A DNA stretch of 49,050 nucleotides from an uncultured Alistipes sp. GTDB taxonomy: Bacteria; Bacteroidota; Bacteroidia; Bacteroidales; Rikenellaceae. The stretch is from positions 1-49,050 of the forward strand of contig CAJTLJ010000003.1 of the NCBI GenBank assembly GCA_910577475.1, read 5' to 3'. Every line of letters begins with the position of its first letter. Within the stretch, counting starts at the first letter, position 1. Below, in pieces: positions 1 to 7,300 of the stretch. The translations under genes were made by a program, and so were the position numbers. The notes beneath the pieces were generated by a model, which worked only from the letters and a program-made list of their open reading frames with translations, was not told where the DNA came from and made no database searches.

Positions 1-76
1 GTCGGGGTAGCGGGATTCGAACCCACGACCCCCTGCTCCCAAAGCAGGTGCGCTAACCGGACTGCGCTACACCCCG
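1..76 (-). tRNA. tRNA-Pro (anticodon TGG)
   Basis: Read on the minus strand, this folds as a full cloverleaf. The 7-bp acceptor stem pairs CGGGGTG with TACCCCG, the anticodon stem CCTGC/GCAGG closes the loop TTTGGGA with anticodon TGG, and the T-loop TTCGAAT is canonical. The 3' end lies at the window edge, so a CCA tail cannot be judged. A consensus promoter lies 16 nt upstream. Confidence 0.95.
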
Positions 77-91
77 TCGGTTTTCGGAGTG

Positions 92-123
92 CAAAGATAA
101 ACGGTTTTTTCGTTTATCCCAAA
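92..123 (-). promoter_or_regulatory. Bacteroidota-type promoter of tRNA-Pro
   Basis: On the minus strand, TTTG (123-120) is followed after 20 nt by TATCTTTG (99-92). This is a full match to the Bacteroidota sigma-factor consensus TTTG-N19/20-TAnnTTTG, and it sits just ahead of the tRNA. Confidence 0.75.
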
Positions 124-160
124 CTTTCCTCCCAAAATCTTTCGAAAAAAGCGAAAAAAA

Positions 161-1234
161 CTATTTCAGCCGTTCGTAGTGGCAGAACGCGAGGCGGCCT
201 TCGTCGTCGCGCAGGTGCATGCCGCCCCCCTGGCAGTAACGGAACATGTCGCAGTCGGCGCACTGCTCCCGACGCATCCACTCCCGGTCGCGGAACGGCT
301 CGAAGCGGTTCTGCCAAACCTCCCAGAACCGGTCGCGGTAGATGTTGCCCTGATGGTAGTTGGCGCGGATGGAGGTGCACCCCGAGATGGAGCCGTCCAC
401 CCGGATCGAGGCCACCGATACCCCGGCGGCGCACTGGTAGAACTCGTCGCGTACTTCGGCCTCGTACCGGCCCAGGAACCCTTCACAGGCGTAGCTCAGG
501 TCGATACGGCCCTCCTTGCGGGTGCGCCTGATGAACTCCAACACGCGGCGGAACTCCTCGTCGGTCACTTGCAGCGAACGGTCCTCTTTGGCCCGGCCGG
601 AGGGGAAGATCGTGGCGATCCGCCAGTGGGTGACCCCTTCGGCGATCAGCAGCTCCTTGAACTCCTCCAGACGCGGCACCAGCGGCGAGGTGACGCAGGT
701 GATGATGTCGTAGGTGAGTCCCGGGCGGCGGATGATCCTCCGGATGGCCTCCAAGGCCCGCTCATAGCTCTGCGGATGGCGGCGCACGTAGGTGTGGGTG
801 TCGGCGAAGCCGTCGAAGCTCACCGAAACGGAGCGCAGCCCGGCGGCCAGCAGCGAGTCCAGCCGCTCGTCGGTCAGCGCCATGCCGTTGGTAACCATTC
901 CCCAAGCGTAGCCGCGGTGCGTCACCTCGCGTCCGGCCTCCTCCAGATCGGGGCGCACCAGCACCTCGCCGCCCGAGAAGATGACCAGCACGTCGCGCGG
1001 ATCGACGTGGGGCGTCACCTCCTCGTCCAGCACGCGCAGGAAATCGGCGAGCGGCATGTCGGGCGTGTCGGGCTCCACGCGGCAGTCGCTGCCGCAATGG
1101 CGGCACGACAAATTGCAACGAAGCGTACACTCCCAGAAGAGTGTACGCAACTTGTGTTCCTCGACCAGCCCGCGGTACAGATCGGCGAAAAGCCGCAGGC
1201 CGATGGTTTTCCTCAGCCCCGGACGACGTGTCAT
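161..1234 (-). CDS. Radical SAM/SPASM peptide-modifying-type enzyme, rSAM/lipoprotein system
   Basis: 357 residues from the ATG chosen here, 4 nt after the stop of the lipoprotein gene. A longer frame would begin at 1276 inside that gene. The radical SAM cluster motif CxxxCxxC is C40-C44-C47, followed by a TIM-barrel GGE-type motif (FSGGEVL). The C-terminal third has the SPASM cysteines (YQCAAG, SGCTS, QCADCDMFRYCQGG, FCHY), which in this superfamily bind auxiliary Fe-S clusters and usually mark enzymes acting on peptides or proteins. In Bacteroidota such enzymes occur paired with small lipoproteins (from memory, TIGR04133/TIGR04134), and the gene immediately upstream fits. Substrate and chemistry are unknown. 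It is probably cytosolic and co-transcribed with the lipoprotein. Confidence 0.88.
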   Translation of the reverse strand: MTRRPGLRKTIGLRLFADLYRGLVEEHKLRTLFWECTLRCNLSCRHCGSDCRVEPDTPDMPLADFLRVLDEEVTPHVDPRDVLVIFSGGEVLVRPDLEEAGREVTHRGYAWGMVTNGMALTDERLDSLLAAGLRSVSVSFDGFADTHTYVRRHPQSYERALEAIRRIIRRPGLTYDIITCVTSPLVPRLEEFKELLIAEGVTHWRIATIFPSGRAKEDRSLQVTDEEFRRVLEFIRRTRKEGRIDLSYACEGFLGRYEAEVRDEFYQCAAGVSVASIRVDGSISGCTSIRANYHQGNIYRDRFWEVWQNRFEPFRDREWMRREQCADCDMFRYCQGGGMHLRDDEGRLAFCHYERLK

Positions 1235-1238
1235 GGGG

Positions 1239-1460
1239 CTATTTTTTCGCTTCGGCCGGATCAGCCGCAGGGACATCCCCGACGGGCGTTTCCGGGTCGA
1301 CGACCACGGGCGGACGCACGCCGTACAATACGCGGATCGTGGGCTCGGTCATGCGGGTCTCCTCCTCCTTCTCGGGGCCTTTCGTGCCGTTCTTTACCGT
1401 CGAGCAGGCGGTGGCGAATCCCAGCAGCGCCAATAGCGCCAGTTTCATTTTCTTGCTCAT
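1239..1460 (-). CDS. Small lipoprotein paired with the radical SAM enzyme
   Basis: 73 residues. A Lys-rich start and hydrophobic core end in a lipobox-like GFATAC with the lipidated cysteine at C19. The mature part is Lys/Glu rich, then has a short segment LYGVRPPVVV and an Ala/Pro/Asp tail. The start is the ATG at 1460, because the longer frame to 1547 would run through the promoter. The lipoproteins paired with this radical SAM family carry a Tyr-Gly motif, and LYG may correspond, but this one is shorter than I would expect. The stop is 4 nt before the radical SAM start. It may be the enzyme's substrate or a cell-envelope partner; neither is shown by the sequence. Confidence 0.75.
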   Translation of the reverse strand: MSKKMKLALLALLGFATACSTVKNGTKGPEKEEETRMTEPTIRVLYGVRPPVVVDPETPVGDVPAADPAEAKK

Positions 1461-1477
1461 GGCTGTTACGTTTTCTA

Positions 1478-1508
1478 CAAAGGTACGAATATTCTCGGAA
1501 AATACAAA
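1478..1508 (-). promoter_or_regulatory. Promoter of the lipoprotein-radical SAM pair
   Basis: Minus strand TTTG (1508-1505), 19-nt spacer, TACCTTTG (1485-1478), 17 nt before the lipoprotein ATG. Perfect Bacteroidota consensus. It supports the short lipoprotein start and a two-gene operon. Confidence 0.8.
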
Positions 1509-1642
1509 TTCCGGGCCTTTTCGGCCTTTGTCCGCCCGCTCCGGCAAAACGGCATAGCAGTAAGCGAGTTCCGCAGGGGAGGAGCCGGAATCCCTTTTCG
1601 GATATTTTTTGGCCGAAAGAGGAAAAATAGTCGGCTAAATGT

Positions 1643-1673
1643 TTTGAAAATCAGAATATTTTACGTTACTTTG
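1643..1673 (+). promoter_or_regulatory. Promoter of the cold-shock gene
   Basis: TTTG (1643-1646), 19-nt spacer, TTACTTTG (1666-1673), one mismatch to TAnnTTTG. The untranslated leader would be about 25 nt. Confidence 0.7.
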
Positions 1674-1703
1674 TCTTACAGTTTAACTAAATAACACTAA
1701 TTT

Positions 1704-1904
1704 ATGATTGGCAAGGTAAAATGGTTCGATAGCAAAAAAGGCTACGGATTCATTACATGCGAAGACGGAAAAGAGGTTTTCGTTCACTTTTCCGGGATCG
1801 ACGCCGAAGGTTTTAAGTCGCTTAATGAGAATCAGAAGGTAGAATTCGAACTGGGCAACGGGACCAAGGGCGAACAAGCCGTAAACGTCCATGTTGTTGA
1901 GTAA
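1704..1904 (+). CDS. Cold-shock domain protein (CspA family)
   Basis: 66 residues, the usual length of a single-domain cold-shock protein. The RNP1-like motif KGYGFI (residues 12-17) and RNP2-like motif VFVHF (25-29) form the single-stranded RNA/DNA-binding face of the OB fold. The family melts RNA secondary structure and acts as an RNA chaperone in the cytosol. It is monocistronic, with its own consensus promoter and a strong terminator directly downstream. The start is the first ATG after an A-rich leader. The leader is short, so the long cold-sensing 5' UTR of enterobacterial cspA is absent. Confidence 0.95.
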   Translation: MIGKVKWFDSKKGYGFITCEDGKEVFVHFSGIDAEGFKSLNENQKVEFELGNGTKGEQAVNVHVVE

Positions 1905-1936
1905 TCAATGATATAAACGTCCTACACTTCAAAGAG

Positions 1937-1966
1937 GAGAATATCGCGAGATATTCTCTTTTTTTA
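1937..1966 (+). terminator. Rho-independent terminator of the cold-shock gene
   Basis: A 9-bp perfect stem, GAGAATATC (1937-1945) with GATATTCTC (1950-1958), tetraloop GCGA, then seven T residues. Confidence 0.85.
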
Positions 1967-1989
1967 TTTTATCTTCCCGAAAAAAAACG

Positions 1990-1997
1990 TAATTTTG
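1990..1997 (+). promoter_or_regulatory. -7 promoter element of the phosphofructokinase gene
   Basis: TAATTTTG matches TAnnTTTG and lies 39 nt before the ATG at 2037, just after the upstream terminator. No clear TTTG element is seen 19-20 nt upstream. Confidence 0.55.
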
Positions 1998-2036
1998 GGC
2001 CCCGAAAGCAAACATTACATCAAAATCGTAAAAGTC

Positions 2037-3272
2037 ATGAAAGAAGCAATTGCAATTCTTACGGGCGGCGGTCCTGCACCCGGCATGAACACCGTAGTGG
2101 GCAGCGTCGCCAAGACGTTCCTCCGCAAGGGATTCCGCGTGATCGGTCTCCACGAAGGTTATACGGGCCTGTTCAATCCCGACCCCCGCACGGTCGACAT
2201 CGACTATCCGATGGCCGACGGCATCTTCAACCAGGGCGGTTCGTTCCTGCAAATGAGCCGATTCAAGCCCACCGACAAGGACTTCGAGGAGAACTTCAAC
2301 CTGGCCTTCTTCACCGAGAACAACATCAAACTGCTCGTGACCGTCGGCGGCGACGATACCGCTTCGACGGCCAACCGCATCGCCAAGTTCCTCGAGGCCA
2401 AGAAATATCCCATCGCCAACATCCACGTTCCCAAGACCATCGACAACGACCTTCCGCTGCCGAAGGGTACGCCGACCTTCGGCTATGAGTCGGCCAAGGA
2501 CAAGGGTGCCGTCATTGCGCGCGCCGTCTATGTCGACGCCCGCACCAGCGGCAACTGGTTCGTGCTGGCTGCCATGGGCCGTTCGGCCGGTCACCTGGCC
2601 TTCGGTATCGGCGAGGCCTGCCACTACCCGATGATCGTCATCCCCGAGATGTTCAACAAGACCGAGATCACGGTCGACAAGATCGTCAACCTGGTCGTTT
2701 CGTCGATCATCAAGCGCAAGCTGATGGGCATGGACTACGGTGCCGCCGTGATTTCGGAGGGCGTGTTCCACGCCCTGAGCGACGAGGAGATCAAGAAGAG
2801 CGGCGTTCACTTCACCTATGACGAGCACGGACATCCCGAGCTGGGCAAGGTGTCGAAGGCGCACATCTTCAACGAGATGATCGAGAAGCGCCTGAAGGAG
2901 CTCCAGATCAAGGTCAAGAGCCGCCCCGTGGAGATCGGCTACGAGATCCGCTGCCAGACCCCCATCGCCTACGACCTGACCTACTGCTCGGAGCTGGGTA
3001 TCGGCGTACACAAACTCTACTCGGAGGGCAAGACCGGCTGCATGGTCTACGTCGATTCCGAAGGCAACGTATCGCCTCTCTACCTGAAGGATCTGCAGGA
3101 TCCCACGACGGGCAAGATTCCGCCCCGCCTCGTGGATATCCACTCGGACAAGTTCGAGTCGGTCGTAGAGAACATTATCAATGCCATCACCCCGGCCGAC
3201 TACGAGGCCGCACGGGCATATGTGGCCAATCCCGAGGAGTTCGATTTCCACAAGATCCTCTGCTGGAAATAG
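2037..3272 (+). CDS. pfp: 6-phosphofructokinase, pyrophosphate-type
   Basis: 411 residues. It phosphorylates fructose 6-phosphate in glycolysis. The phosphoryl-donor loop is GGGPAPGMN near the N terminus. The GGDD motif (D106-D107) and PKTIDND carry the Asp and Lys which, in the PFK superfamily, replace the Gly residues of ATP enzymes and select pyrophosphate, making the step reversible. MGRSAGHLA is the conserved substrate-binding motif. The start is the ATG at 2037, because the longer TTG frame (from 1995) begins inside the promoter box. Monocistronic between two terminators. Donor specificity is inferred from these diagnostic residues. Confidence 0.93.
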   Translation: MKEAIAILTGGGPAPGMNTVVGSVAKTFLRKGFRVIGLHEGYTGLFNPDPRTVDIDYPMADGIFNQGGSFLQMSRFKPTDKDFEENFNLAFFTENNIKLLVTVGGDDTASTANRIAKFLEAKKYPIANIHVPKTIDNDLPLPKGTPTFGYESAKDKGAVIARAVYVDARTSGNWFVLAAMGRSAGHLAFGIGEACHYPMIVIPEMFNKTEITVDKIVNLVVSSIIKRKLMGMDYGAAVISEGVFHALSDEEIKKSGVHFTYDEHGHPELGKVSKAHIFNEMIEKRLKELQIKVKSRPVEIGYEIRCQTPIAYDLTYCSELGIGVHKLYSEGKTGCMVYVDSEGNVSPLYLKDLQDPTTGKIPPRLVDIHSDKFESVVENIINAITPADYEAARAYVANPEEFDFHKILCWK

Positions 3273-3291
3273 TTCGAACGGGTTTCGTCGA

Positions 3292-3327
3292 AAAGGGGCT
3301 GTCTAAATCGTTAGACAGCCCCTTTCA
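3292..3327. terminator. Bidirectional terminator between convergent genes
   Basis: A 14-bp perfect stem, AAAGGGGCTGTCTA (3292-3305) with its complement (3312-3325), loop AATCGT. T-rich ends on both strands let it serve the phosphofructokinase gene and the minus-strand operon ending at 3356. Confidence 0.85.
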
Positions 3328-3355
3328 TTGTTCCGTCCCCTTCCGGGGCGGAGCG

Positions 3356-3985
3356 TCAGCCGATCAGTTCGCGGAGCATCGGCGTGAAGTCCTCCTCGGG
3401 TTCGGGCTTGTAGACCTGGAAGCCCAGTTCGCGGGCCGTCTCGACGTTGCGGGGCCCGTCGTCGATGAAGAGGGTGCGTTCGGGCTCCATGCCGGCGTCG
3501 GCCGTCATGGCCCGGAAGATGGCCGGGTCGGGTTTCAGGAGCTTCATCTCGTAGGAGAGGTAAGCCTTCTCGAAATAGTCCTCCATCCGCAGACCGTCGG
3601 CCGTGAAGAGCCGTTCGCGGATGTGGGGCATCACTATCTCGTTGGTGTTCGACAGGGCGAAGGTACGCTTCCCCGCCTCGCGCAGGGCGCGGATGGCGCG
3701 CAGCTTCGCGACAGGTATCGTTCCGATGAAGGCGAGATAGGCTTTGCGGATCGCCTCATCGGGGATCGGCTTTCCGGATTTGCGCCGGATGTATTCGCAC
3801 ACCTCGGCGGTCGTGATCTGTCCGCTCTCCAGCCGGATGAAGATGTCGGCAGGGTGGTAGAGGCCGAGCATCTGCTCGGCCTGCGGGAATCCGATGCGGC
3901 GGAACGCCTCCACGCAACGGTCGCGGTAGAGGTCGATCAGCACCCCTCCGAGGTCGAAAACGACGGTATCGATAGATTCGAACAT
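3356..3985 (-). CDS. HAD-family phosphatase (subfamily IA)
   Basis: 209 residues. HAD motif I is DLGGV with nucleophile D11, but the second acidic residue (normally DxD) is replaced by Gly, as in a large branch of IA phosphatases annotated with DxGGV. Motif II is LSNTN, motif III the Lys of KLLKPDP, and motif IV DDGPRN. Family members hydrolyse small phosphometabolites such as sugar phosphates or FMN. It is the last gene of the steroid-reductase-like operon, 4 nt after the dehydrogenase stop. Its place in that pathway, if any, is unclear, and co-transcription may be incidental. Similar DxGGV proteins occur at 33453-34040. Confidence 0.85.
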   Translation of the reverse strand: MFESIDTVVFDLGGVLIDLYRDRCVEAFRRIGFPQAEQMLGLYHPADIFIRLESGQITTAEVCEYIRRKSGKPIPDEAIRKAYLAFIGTIPVAKLRAIRALREAGKRTFALSNTNEIVMPHIRERLFTADGLRMEDYFEKAYLSYEMKLLKPDPAIFRAMTADAGMEPERTLFIDDGPRNVETARELGFQVYKPEPEEDFTPMLRELIG

Positions 3986-3989
3986 GACT

Positions 3990-4796
3990 TTATTTTTGAA
4001 ATTGCAGGGTCAGTTTGCGGGCGATGCGGAGGATGAACATCGGCATCAGGAGGCAAAAGGGGATGCCCAGGCGGTTCCACCAGCCGGGCACCGAGTTGCG
4101 GCGGCCGTGCCACATCGCCTTCAGGGCGCGGCGGGCGCAGCTGTCGGGGGTAATCAGTACGCCGAGCCGGGTTCCGATCCGCTGCCAGCGGGGCGGCAGT
4201 CCGTAGAGATCGGTCGCCACGCCGGCCGGACAGACCGAGGTGACGCGAACGCCCCGCTCCCGCATCTCCTTCGAAAAGGCGACCGAGAAACTGCGCAGGT
4301 AGCTCTTGCTGGCGCTGTAGAGCGAGAGCCCCGGCCAGGGCATCCAGAGCGAGTAGGAGGACATGTTGAGAATATAACCGTGTCCCCGCTCGGCCATCCG
4401 TTCGCCGAACAGCCGGCAGGTGACCGTGTTGGTGAGGACGTGCAGGGCGAGAATCCGTTCGATCTGCTCGACGGGGGTGCGCAGCACGTCCAGATAGGAG
4501 AAGGTGCCGGCGTTGTTTATCAGCACGTCGATGCGGGTGCCGTCGGCGGTCACCCGTTCGAAGAGCTCGCGCCCCGCTTCGGGACGCGCGAGATCGATCG
4601 TCAGCGAGCGGACCCCGACGTCGAAATCCCGCTTCAGCTCCTCGACGGTGCGGCGGGTCCGCTCCTCGTTGAGCCCGGCGATGACGATGTTGTAGCCCAG
4701 ATCGGCCAGCCGGCGGGCGTAGCACCGTCCGATGCCACTGTTGCCTCCCGTCACGAGGGCGGTCGCCGATCCTTTCGTTACCTCTCCGCGACGCAT
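3990..4796 (-). CDS. Short-chain dehydrogenase/reductase, hydroxysteroid-dehydrogenase-like
   Basis: 268 residues. The nucleotide-binding motif TGGNSGIG is at 16-23 and NNAG at 94-97. The catalytic triad is S147, Y160 and K164 (YSASK). The overall pattern, including a hydrophobic C-terminal segment (PFCLLMPMFIL) that may touch the membrane, recalls the HSD17B12/ketoacyl reductase branch. It starts 2 nt after the flavin reductase stop and is followed 4 nt later by a HAD gene, so it is in one operon with a steroid 5-alpha-reductase homologue. By context it may reduce or oxidise a ring hydroxyl (a 3beta- or 17beta-HSD role); position and stereochemistry cannot be read from sequence. The start is the ATG at 4796; the long frame upstream is not coding. 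Confidence 0.87.
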   Translation of the reverse strand: MRRGEVTKGSATALVTGGNSGIGRCYARRLADLGYNIVIAGLNEERTRRTVEELKRDFDVGVRSLTIDLARPEAGRELFERVTADGTRIDVLINNAGTFSYLDVLRTPVEQIERILALHVLTNTVTCRLFGERMAERGHGYILNMSSYSLWMPWPGLSLYSASKSYLRSFSVAFSKEMRERGVRVTSVCPAGVATDLYGLPPRWQRIGTRLGVLITPDSCARRALKAMWHGRRNSVPGWWNRLGIPFCLLMPMFILRIARKLTLQFQK

Positions 4797-4798
4797 GG

Positions 4799-6028
4799 CT
4801 ATTTGATTTTCCGCAGTTCCTTCCACAGATGCTCCGGAATCTCCTCCCTGCAATTGTGGCAGCACTGCATGTCGACCGAATACATGCGTGCCATGCAGTA
4901 GTCCCGGTGGTCGCAGCCCGAGCGGGTCGTTTCGTCGCCGGCCTTGAGCTTGTCGACGAACGCCGGGTCGTTGACAAGCGCCCGGGCCATCTGCACCATC
5001 TCGAACCCGGCGTCGAGCACCTTCTCGATGCCGGCGCGCGACACCAGACCGCCCACGTAGACCAGCGGGCACTTCAGCTCGGCCCGGAACTTCAGGGCAT
5101 TCTCCAGAAAATAGCACTCCTCGAAGTCGTACTGCTTGATCATCCACTGCCCGAACAGATTCACCACGATCTTCTGCGGCCACGACGACCAGGGCATGTA
5201 GTAGCTCATCGTCTTGGTCGGTATGCGGCCGCGCATCACGGCCATCGGGGCCTTCGAGACGAATCCCGAGGTGAGGACGATTCCGTCCACGCCGAACTTC
5301 TCGATCTCTTTGGCGATTTCGATGCTCTCCGGAATCTGGATGCCGCTCTTGAATCCGTCCTCCATGTTGTGCTTCACCAGCACGGCGGTTCCGGTTTCGG
5401 CGGCGGCCTTCATCACCTCCTCCAGACAGATCTTCATGAAGCGCATCCGGTTTTCGAGCGACCCGCCGTACTCGTCGCGGCGGCGGTTCGTGTAGGGCGA
5501 GAGGAACTGCGAGATCAGGTAGCCGTGGCCGGCGTGCACCTCTACGCAGTCGAATCCGGCGCGGTGTGCCGTGCGCACGGCCTCGCCGAAGCAGCGGGCA
5601 GTCTCGGCGATTTCGTTCCTGCGCATGCCCCGCACGAAGGTGGGGGAGTAGAGGTTGAAGCCCGTCGAGGCTCCGATGGGGAAACATCCGGCCGTGGACC
5701 AGTGGGTCATGTTGCCGCAGTGGCCGATCTGGATCGAGGCGGCGGCGCCTTCGCGGTGGATGGCGTCGGTGATGTCGGCCAGGGCGGGGACGATCTCGTC
5801 GCGCAGCCAGAGCTGCTTGTTGAACGACAGACCGCTGCGACACACCGCCGCATAGGCCAGCGTAGTCATGCCGATGCCGCCGCGGGCGACGCTCACGTGG
5901 TAATCCTTGAGCTGCTGCGTCGGGCCGAAATCCTTGCCCATCGACTCGAATGCGGCCGAACGGATGGTCCGGTTGCGCAGGGTGGTGTTGCCCAGCCGAT
6001 AGGGGGTGAAGAGCAGGGAATCTTTCAT
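4799..6028 (-). CDS. Old Yellow Enzyme-family NADH:flavin oxidoreductase, candidate steroid ene-reductase
   Basis: 409 residues. A TIM-barrel flavoprotein with the family signature HAGHGYLISQFLSPYTN (H165, H168, Y170) followed by DEYGGS and ENR. Members reduce activated C=C bonds by hydride transfer from FMN. After the barrel are C372, C378, C389, C390 and C393, a cluster-like set, but the FAD/NAD(P) domain of long dienoyl-CoA reductases and BaiCD-type enzymes (over 600 residues) is absent. It lies 3 nt after the 5-alpha-reductase homologue and 2 nt before a hydroxysteroid-dehydrogenase-like gene. In gut Bacteroidales an enzyme of this family in the same company acts as a 5-beta-reductase on 3-oxo-delta4 bile acids, so that role is proposed here by context. 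Confidence 0.88.
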   Translation of the reverse strand: MKDSLLFTPYRLGNTTLRNRTIRSAAFESMGKDFGPTQQLKDYHVSVARGGIGMTTLAYAAVCRSGLSFNKQLWLRDEIVPALADITDAIHREGAAASIQIGHCGNMTHWSTAGCFPIGASTGFNLYSPTFVRGMRRNEIAETARCFGEAVRTAHRAGFDCVEVHAGHGYLISQFLSPYTNRRRDEYGGSLENRMRFMKICLEEVMKAAAETGTAVLVKHNMEDGFKSGIQIPESIEIAKEIEKFGVDGIVLTSGFVSKAPMAVMRGRIPTKTMSYYMPWSSWPQKIVVNLFGQWMIKQYDFEECYFLENALKFRAELKCPLVYVGGLVSRAGIEKVLDAGFEMVQMARALVNDPAFVDKLKAGDETTRSGCDHRDYCMARMYSVDMQCCHNCREEIPEHLWKELRKIK

Positions 6029-6031
6029 GGA

Positions 6032-6787
6032 TCAATAGATGAAGGGGATGATGCGTTTGCGACCGAGCGAGGTGAACTCCGCGCCGAACTCCTTCTCGTA
6101 GCGCCGGTAGAGCGAGGCCGAGCGGGGGGCCAGGTTGGCGAAGGTCCACCAGACGAAGAGCAGGCCGGCCGTAGACCACGAGGCGACGGCGAAGCCCGTC
6201 CACTCCAGCACCTCGCCGAAGTAGTTGGCCGACGAGACGTAGCGGAACATGCCGCCGCGGGGGATGTAGTGGCGCGTGTCGCCCGGCTTGCGCAGGTGAC
6301 GCACGATGTAGTCCGAGTGGAGGTTGATCGCCATGCCGGCGAAGAAGAGGAGCACGCCCGCCCAGAAGCAGGGCCGCGCGAACCAGCCGGCGTAGTAGCC
6401 GTCGGGCGCCACGCGGAAGAGCCAGGCGCCGATCAGGCTGGCGTTGATGCCGTTGAAGAGGAGCCCCATCAGGGCGATGCCCACGGGCATCTGCGACTTG
6501 CCGCGCATGAGCAGCGGAAAGAGGAACGACCGCTGGAAATAGTGCAGCAGGAACAGTCCGGCCAGCACGAGCTCCGGCGTCTGCCCGGGCTGCGCAGTCG
6601 TGCACCAGGCGGCCATGGTGAGGAATGCCGGGGCCTCCATCAGCACCCAGCCTGCCTTGTTCGGGATCGGAAATCCGTATTTGCGGTTGAAGAGGTATCC
6701 GTAGCCCGCCTCCACGAAGTAGAGCGCCACGAAGACGATCGCGCCCAGCAGGGCCATCGCCAGAAGCAGTGTGTTGTAGGTCGACAT
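6032..6787 (-). CDS. Steroid 5-alpha-reductase homologue (SRD5A-type membrane enzyme)
   Basis: 251 residues, an integral membrane protein with about six hydrophobic segments. The C-terminal half closely matches mammalian SRD5A1/2: INLHSDYIVR, LRKPGDT, IPRGGMF, ANYFGEVLEW, the Arg-rich end and final IIPF. These residues form the NADPH and steroid sites of SRD5A enzymes, which reduce the delta4 bond of 3-oxo-delta4 steroids to the 5-alpha product. First gene of a four-gene operon with a -7 box 27 nt upstream. Related bacterial genes next to an OYE and an HSD convert 3-oxo-delta4 bile acids to allo-bile acids in Odoribacteraceae and Parabacteroides merdae (recalled from the literature). The substrate here is inferred. 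Confidence 0.92.
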   Translation of the reverse strand: MSTYNTLLLAMALLGAIVFVALYFVEAGYGYLFNRKYGFPIPNKAGWVLMEAPAFLTMAAWCTTAQPGQTPELVLAGLFLLHYFQRSFLFPLLMRGKSQMPVGIALMGLLFNGINASLIGAWLFRVAPDGYYAGWFARPCFWAGVLLFFAGMAINLHSDYIVRHLRKPGDTRHYIPRGGMFRYVSSANYFGEVLEWTGFAVASWSTAGLLFVWWTFANLAPRSASLYRRYEKEFGAEFTSLGRKRIIPFIY

Positions 6788-6814
6788 GGGTTCGATTGGA
6801 TCGTTATAACCTCA

Positions 6815-6822
6815 CAAAGGTA
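6815..6822 (-). promoter_or_regulatory. -7 promoter element of the steroid-reductase-like operon
   Basis: Minus strand TACCTTTG matches TAnnTTTG, 27 nt upstream of the 5-alpha-reductase ATG. No TTTG is found at the right distance upstream, so activity may depend on a regulator. Confidence 0.55.
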
Positions 6823-6889
6823 GAAAAACTATCCGAAACGTGCTCTTTTTGTTCCAAATAGTTTTGTCCCGAAGACGCTTTTTTCTGCC

Positions 6890-7300
6890 TTAATCTTCAG
6901 ATATGCGGCGCAGCAGGGCCAGCGGATACCGCCTGAACGGTCGGAACAGCTGCCACAGCCGGGCGAGCAGGAGGTGCATGCGGCCGCAGTCGACCGTGCC
7001 GTAGATCCGCTCCCGGGGCATGGTCTCGGTGCCCGATGTGTTTCCGTCGCCCAGCAGGGTGATCCGCCCGCCTTCGACGCGGTAGATGCGGTGCACGACG
7101 AAATGGCCCGTCGGGGTCTCGCCCAGCACGACCCGGCCCGGGCGGAAGTCCTCCTCGCGGACGGGACGCAGCACGATCTCGCTGCCGCTTCTGAAGAAGG
7201 GCAGCATGCTCTGTCCGCAGACCCGGATGCGGACGGAGAGCCCCTCCTGCAGCAGGTCGCGGGCTTGCGCGAAGGCGATGCGGTTAGCGGTCAGCTGCAT
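6890..7300 (-). CDS. S24/S26-family (signal peptidase-like) protease
   Basis: 136 residues. GQSMLPFF places a nucleophile Ser at S31. VVHRI gives H70 and LLGDGN gives D85, a Ser-His(-Asp) layout like SipW-type/archaeal signal peptidases rather than the Ser-Lys of LepB. A hydrophobic stretch near the C terminus could hold it at the membrane. The start is the ATG at 7300, which overlaps the upstream kinase-like gene by 17 nt; the longer frame to 7411 is shadow. It is the last gene of a trio with an HPr-kinase-like protein and an ABC exporter, suggesting that it trims an exported peptide. No precursor peptide is visible here. A terminal regulatory protease is an alternative. Confidence 0.8.
   Translation of the reverse strand: MQLTANRIAFAQARDLLQEGLSVRIRVCGQSMLPFFRSGSEIVLRPVREEDFRPGRVVLGETPTGHFVVHRIYRVEGGRITLLGDGNTSGTETMPRERIYGTVDCGRMHLLLARLWQLFRPFRRYPLALLRRISED

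Noticed and set aside
1995..2036. Longer phosphofructokinase start at a TTG
   Set aside because: The TTG forms the end of the TAATTTTG promoter box and family alignment begins at MKEAIAILTGG.
3990..6605. An 871-codon minus-strand open frame and other very long frames opposite or across the steroid operon
   Set aside because: Only its last 268 codons carry a recognisable protein (the SDR). The rest is Arg/Pro/Ala-rich shadow of genes in another frame, caused by high GC.
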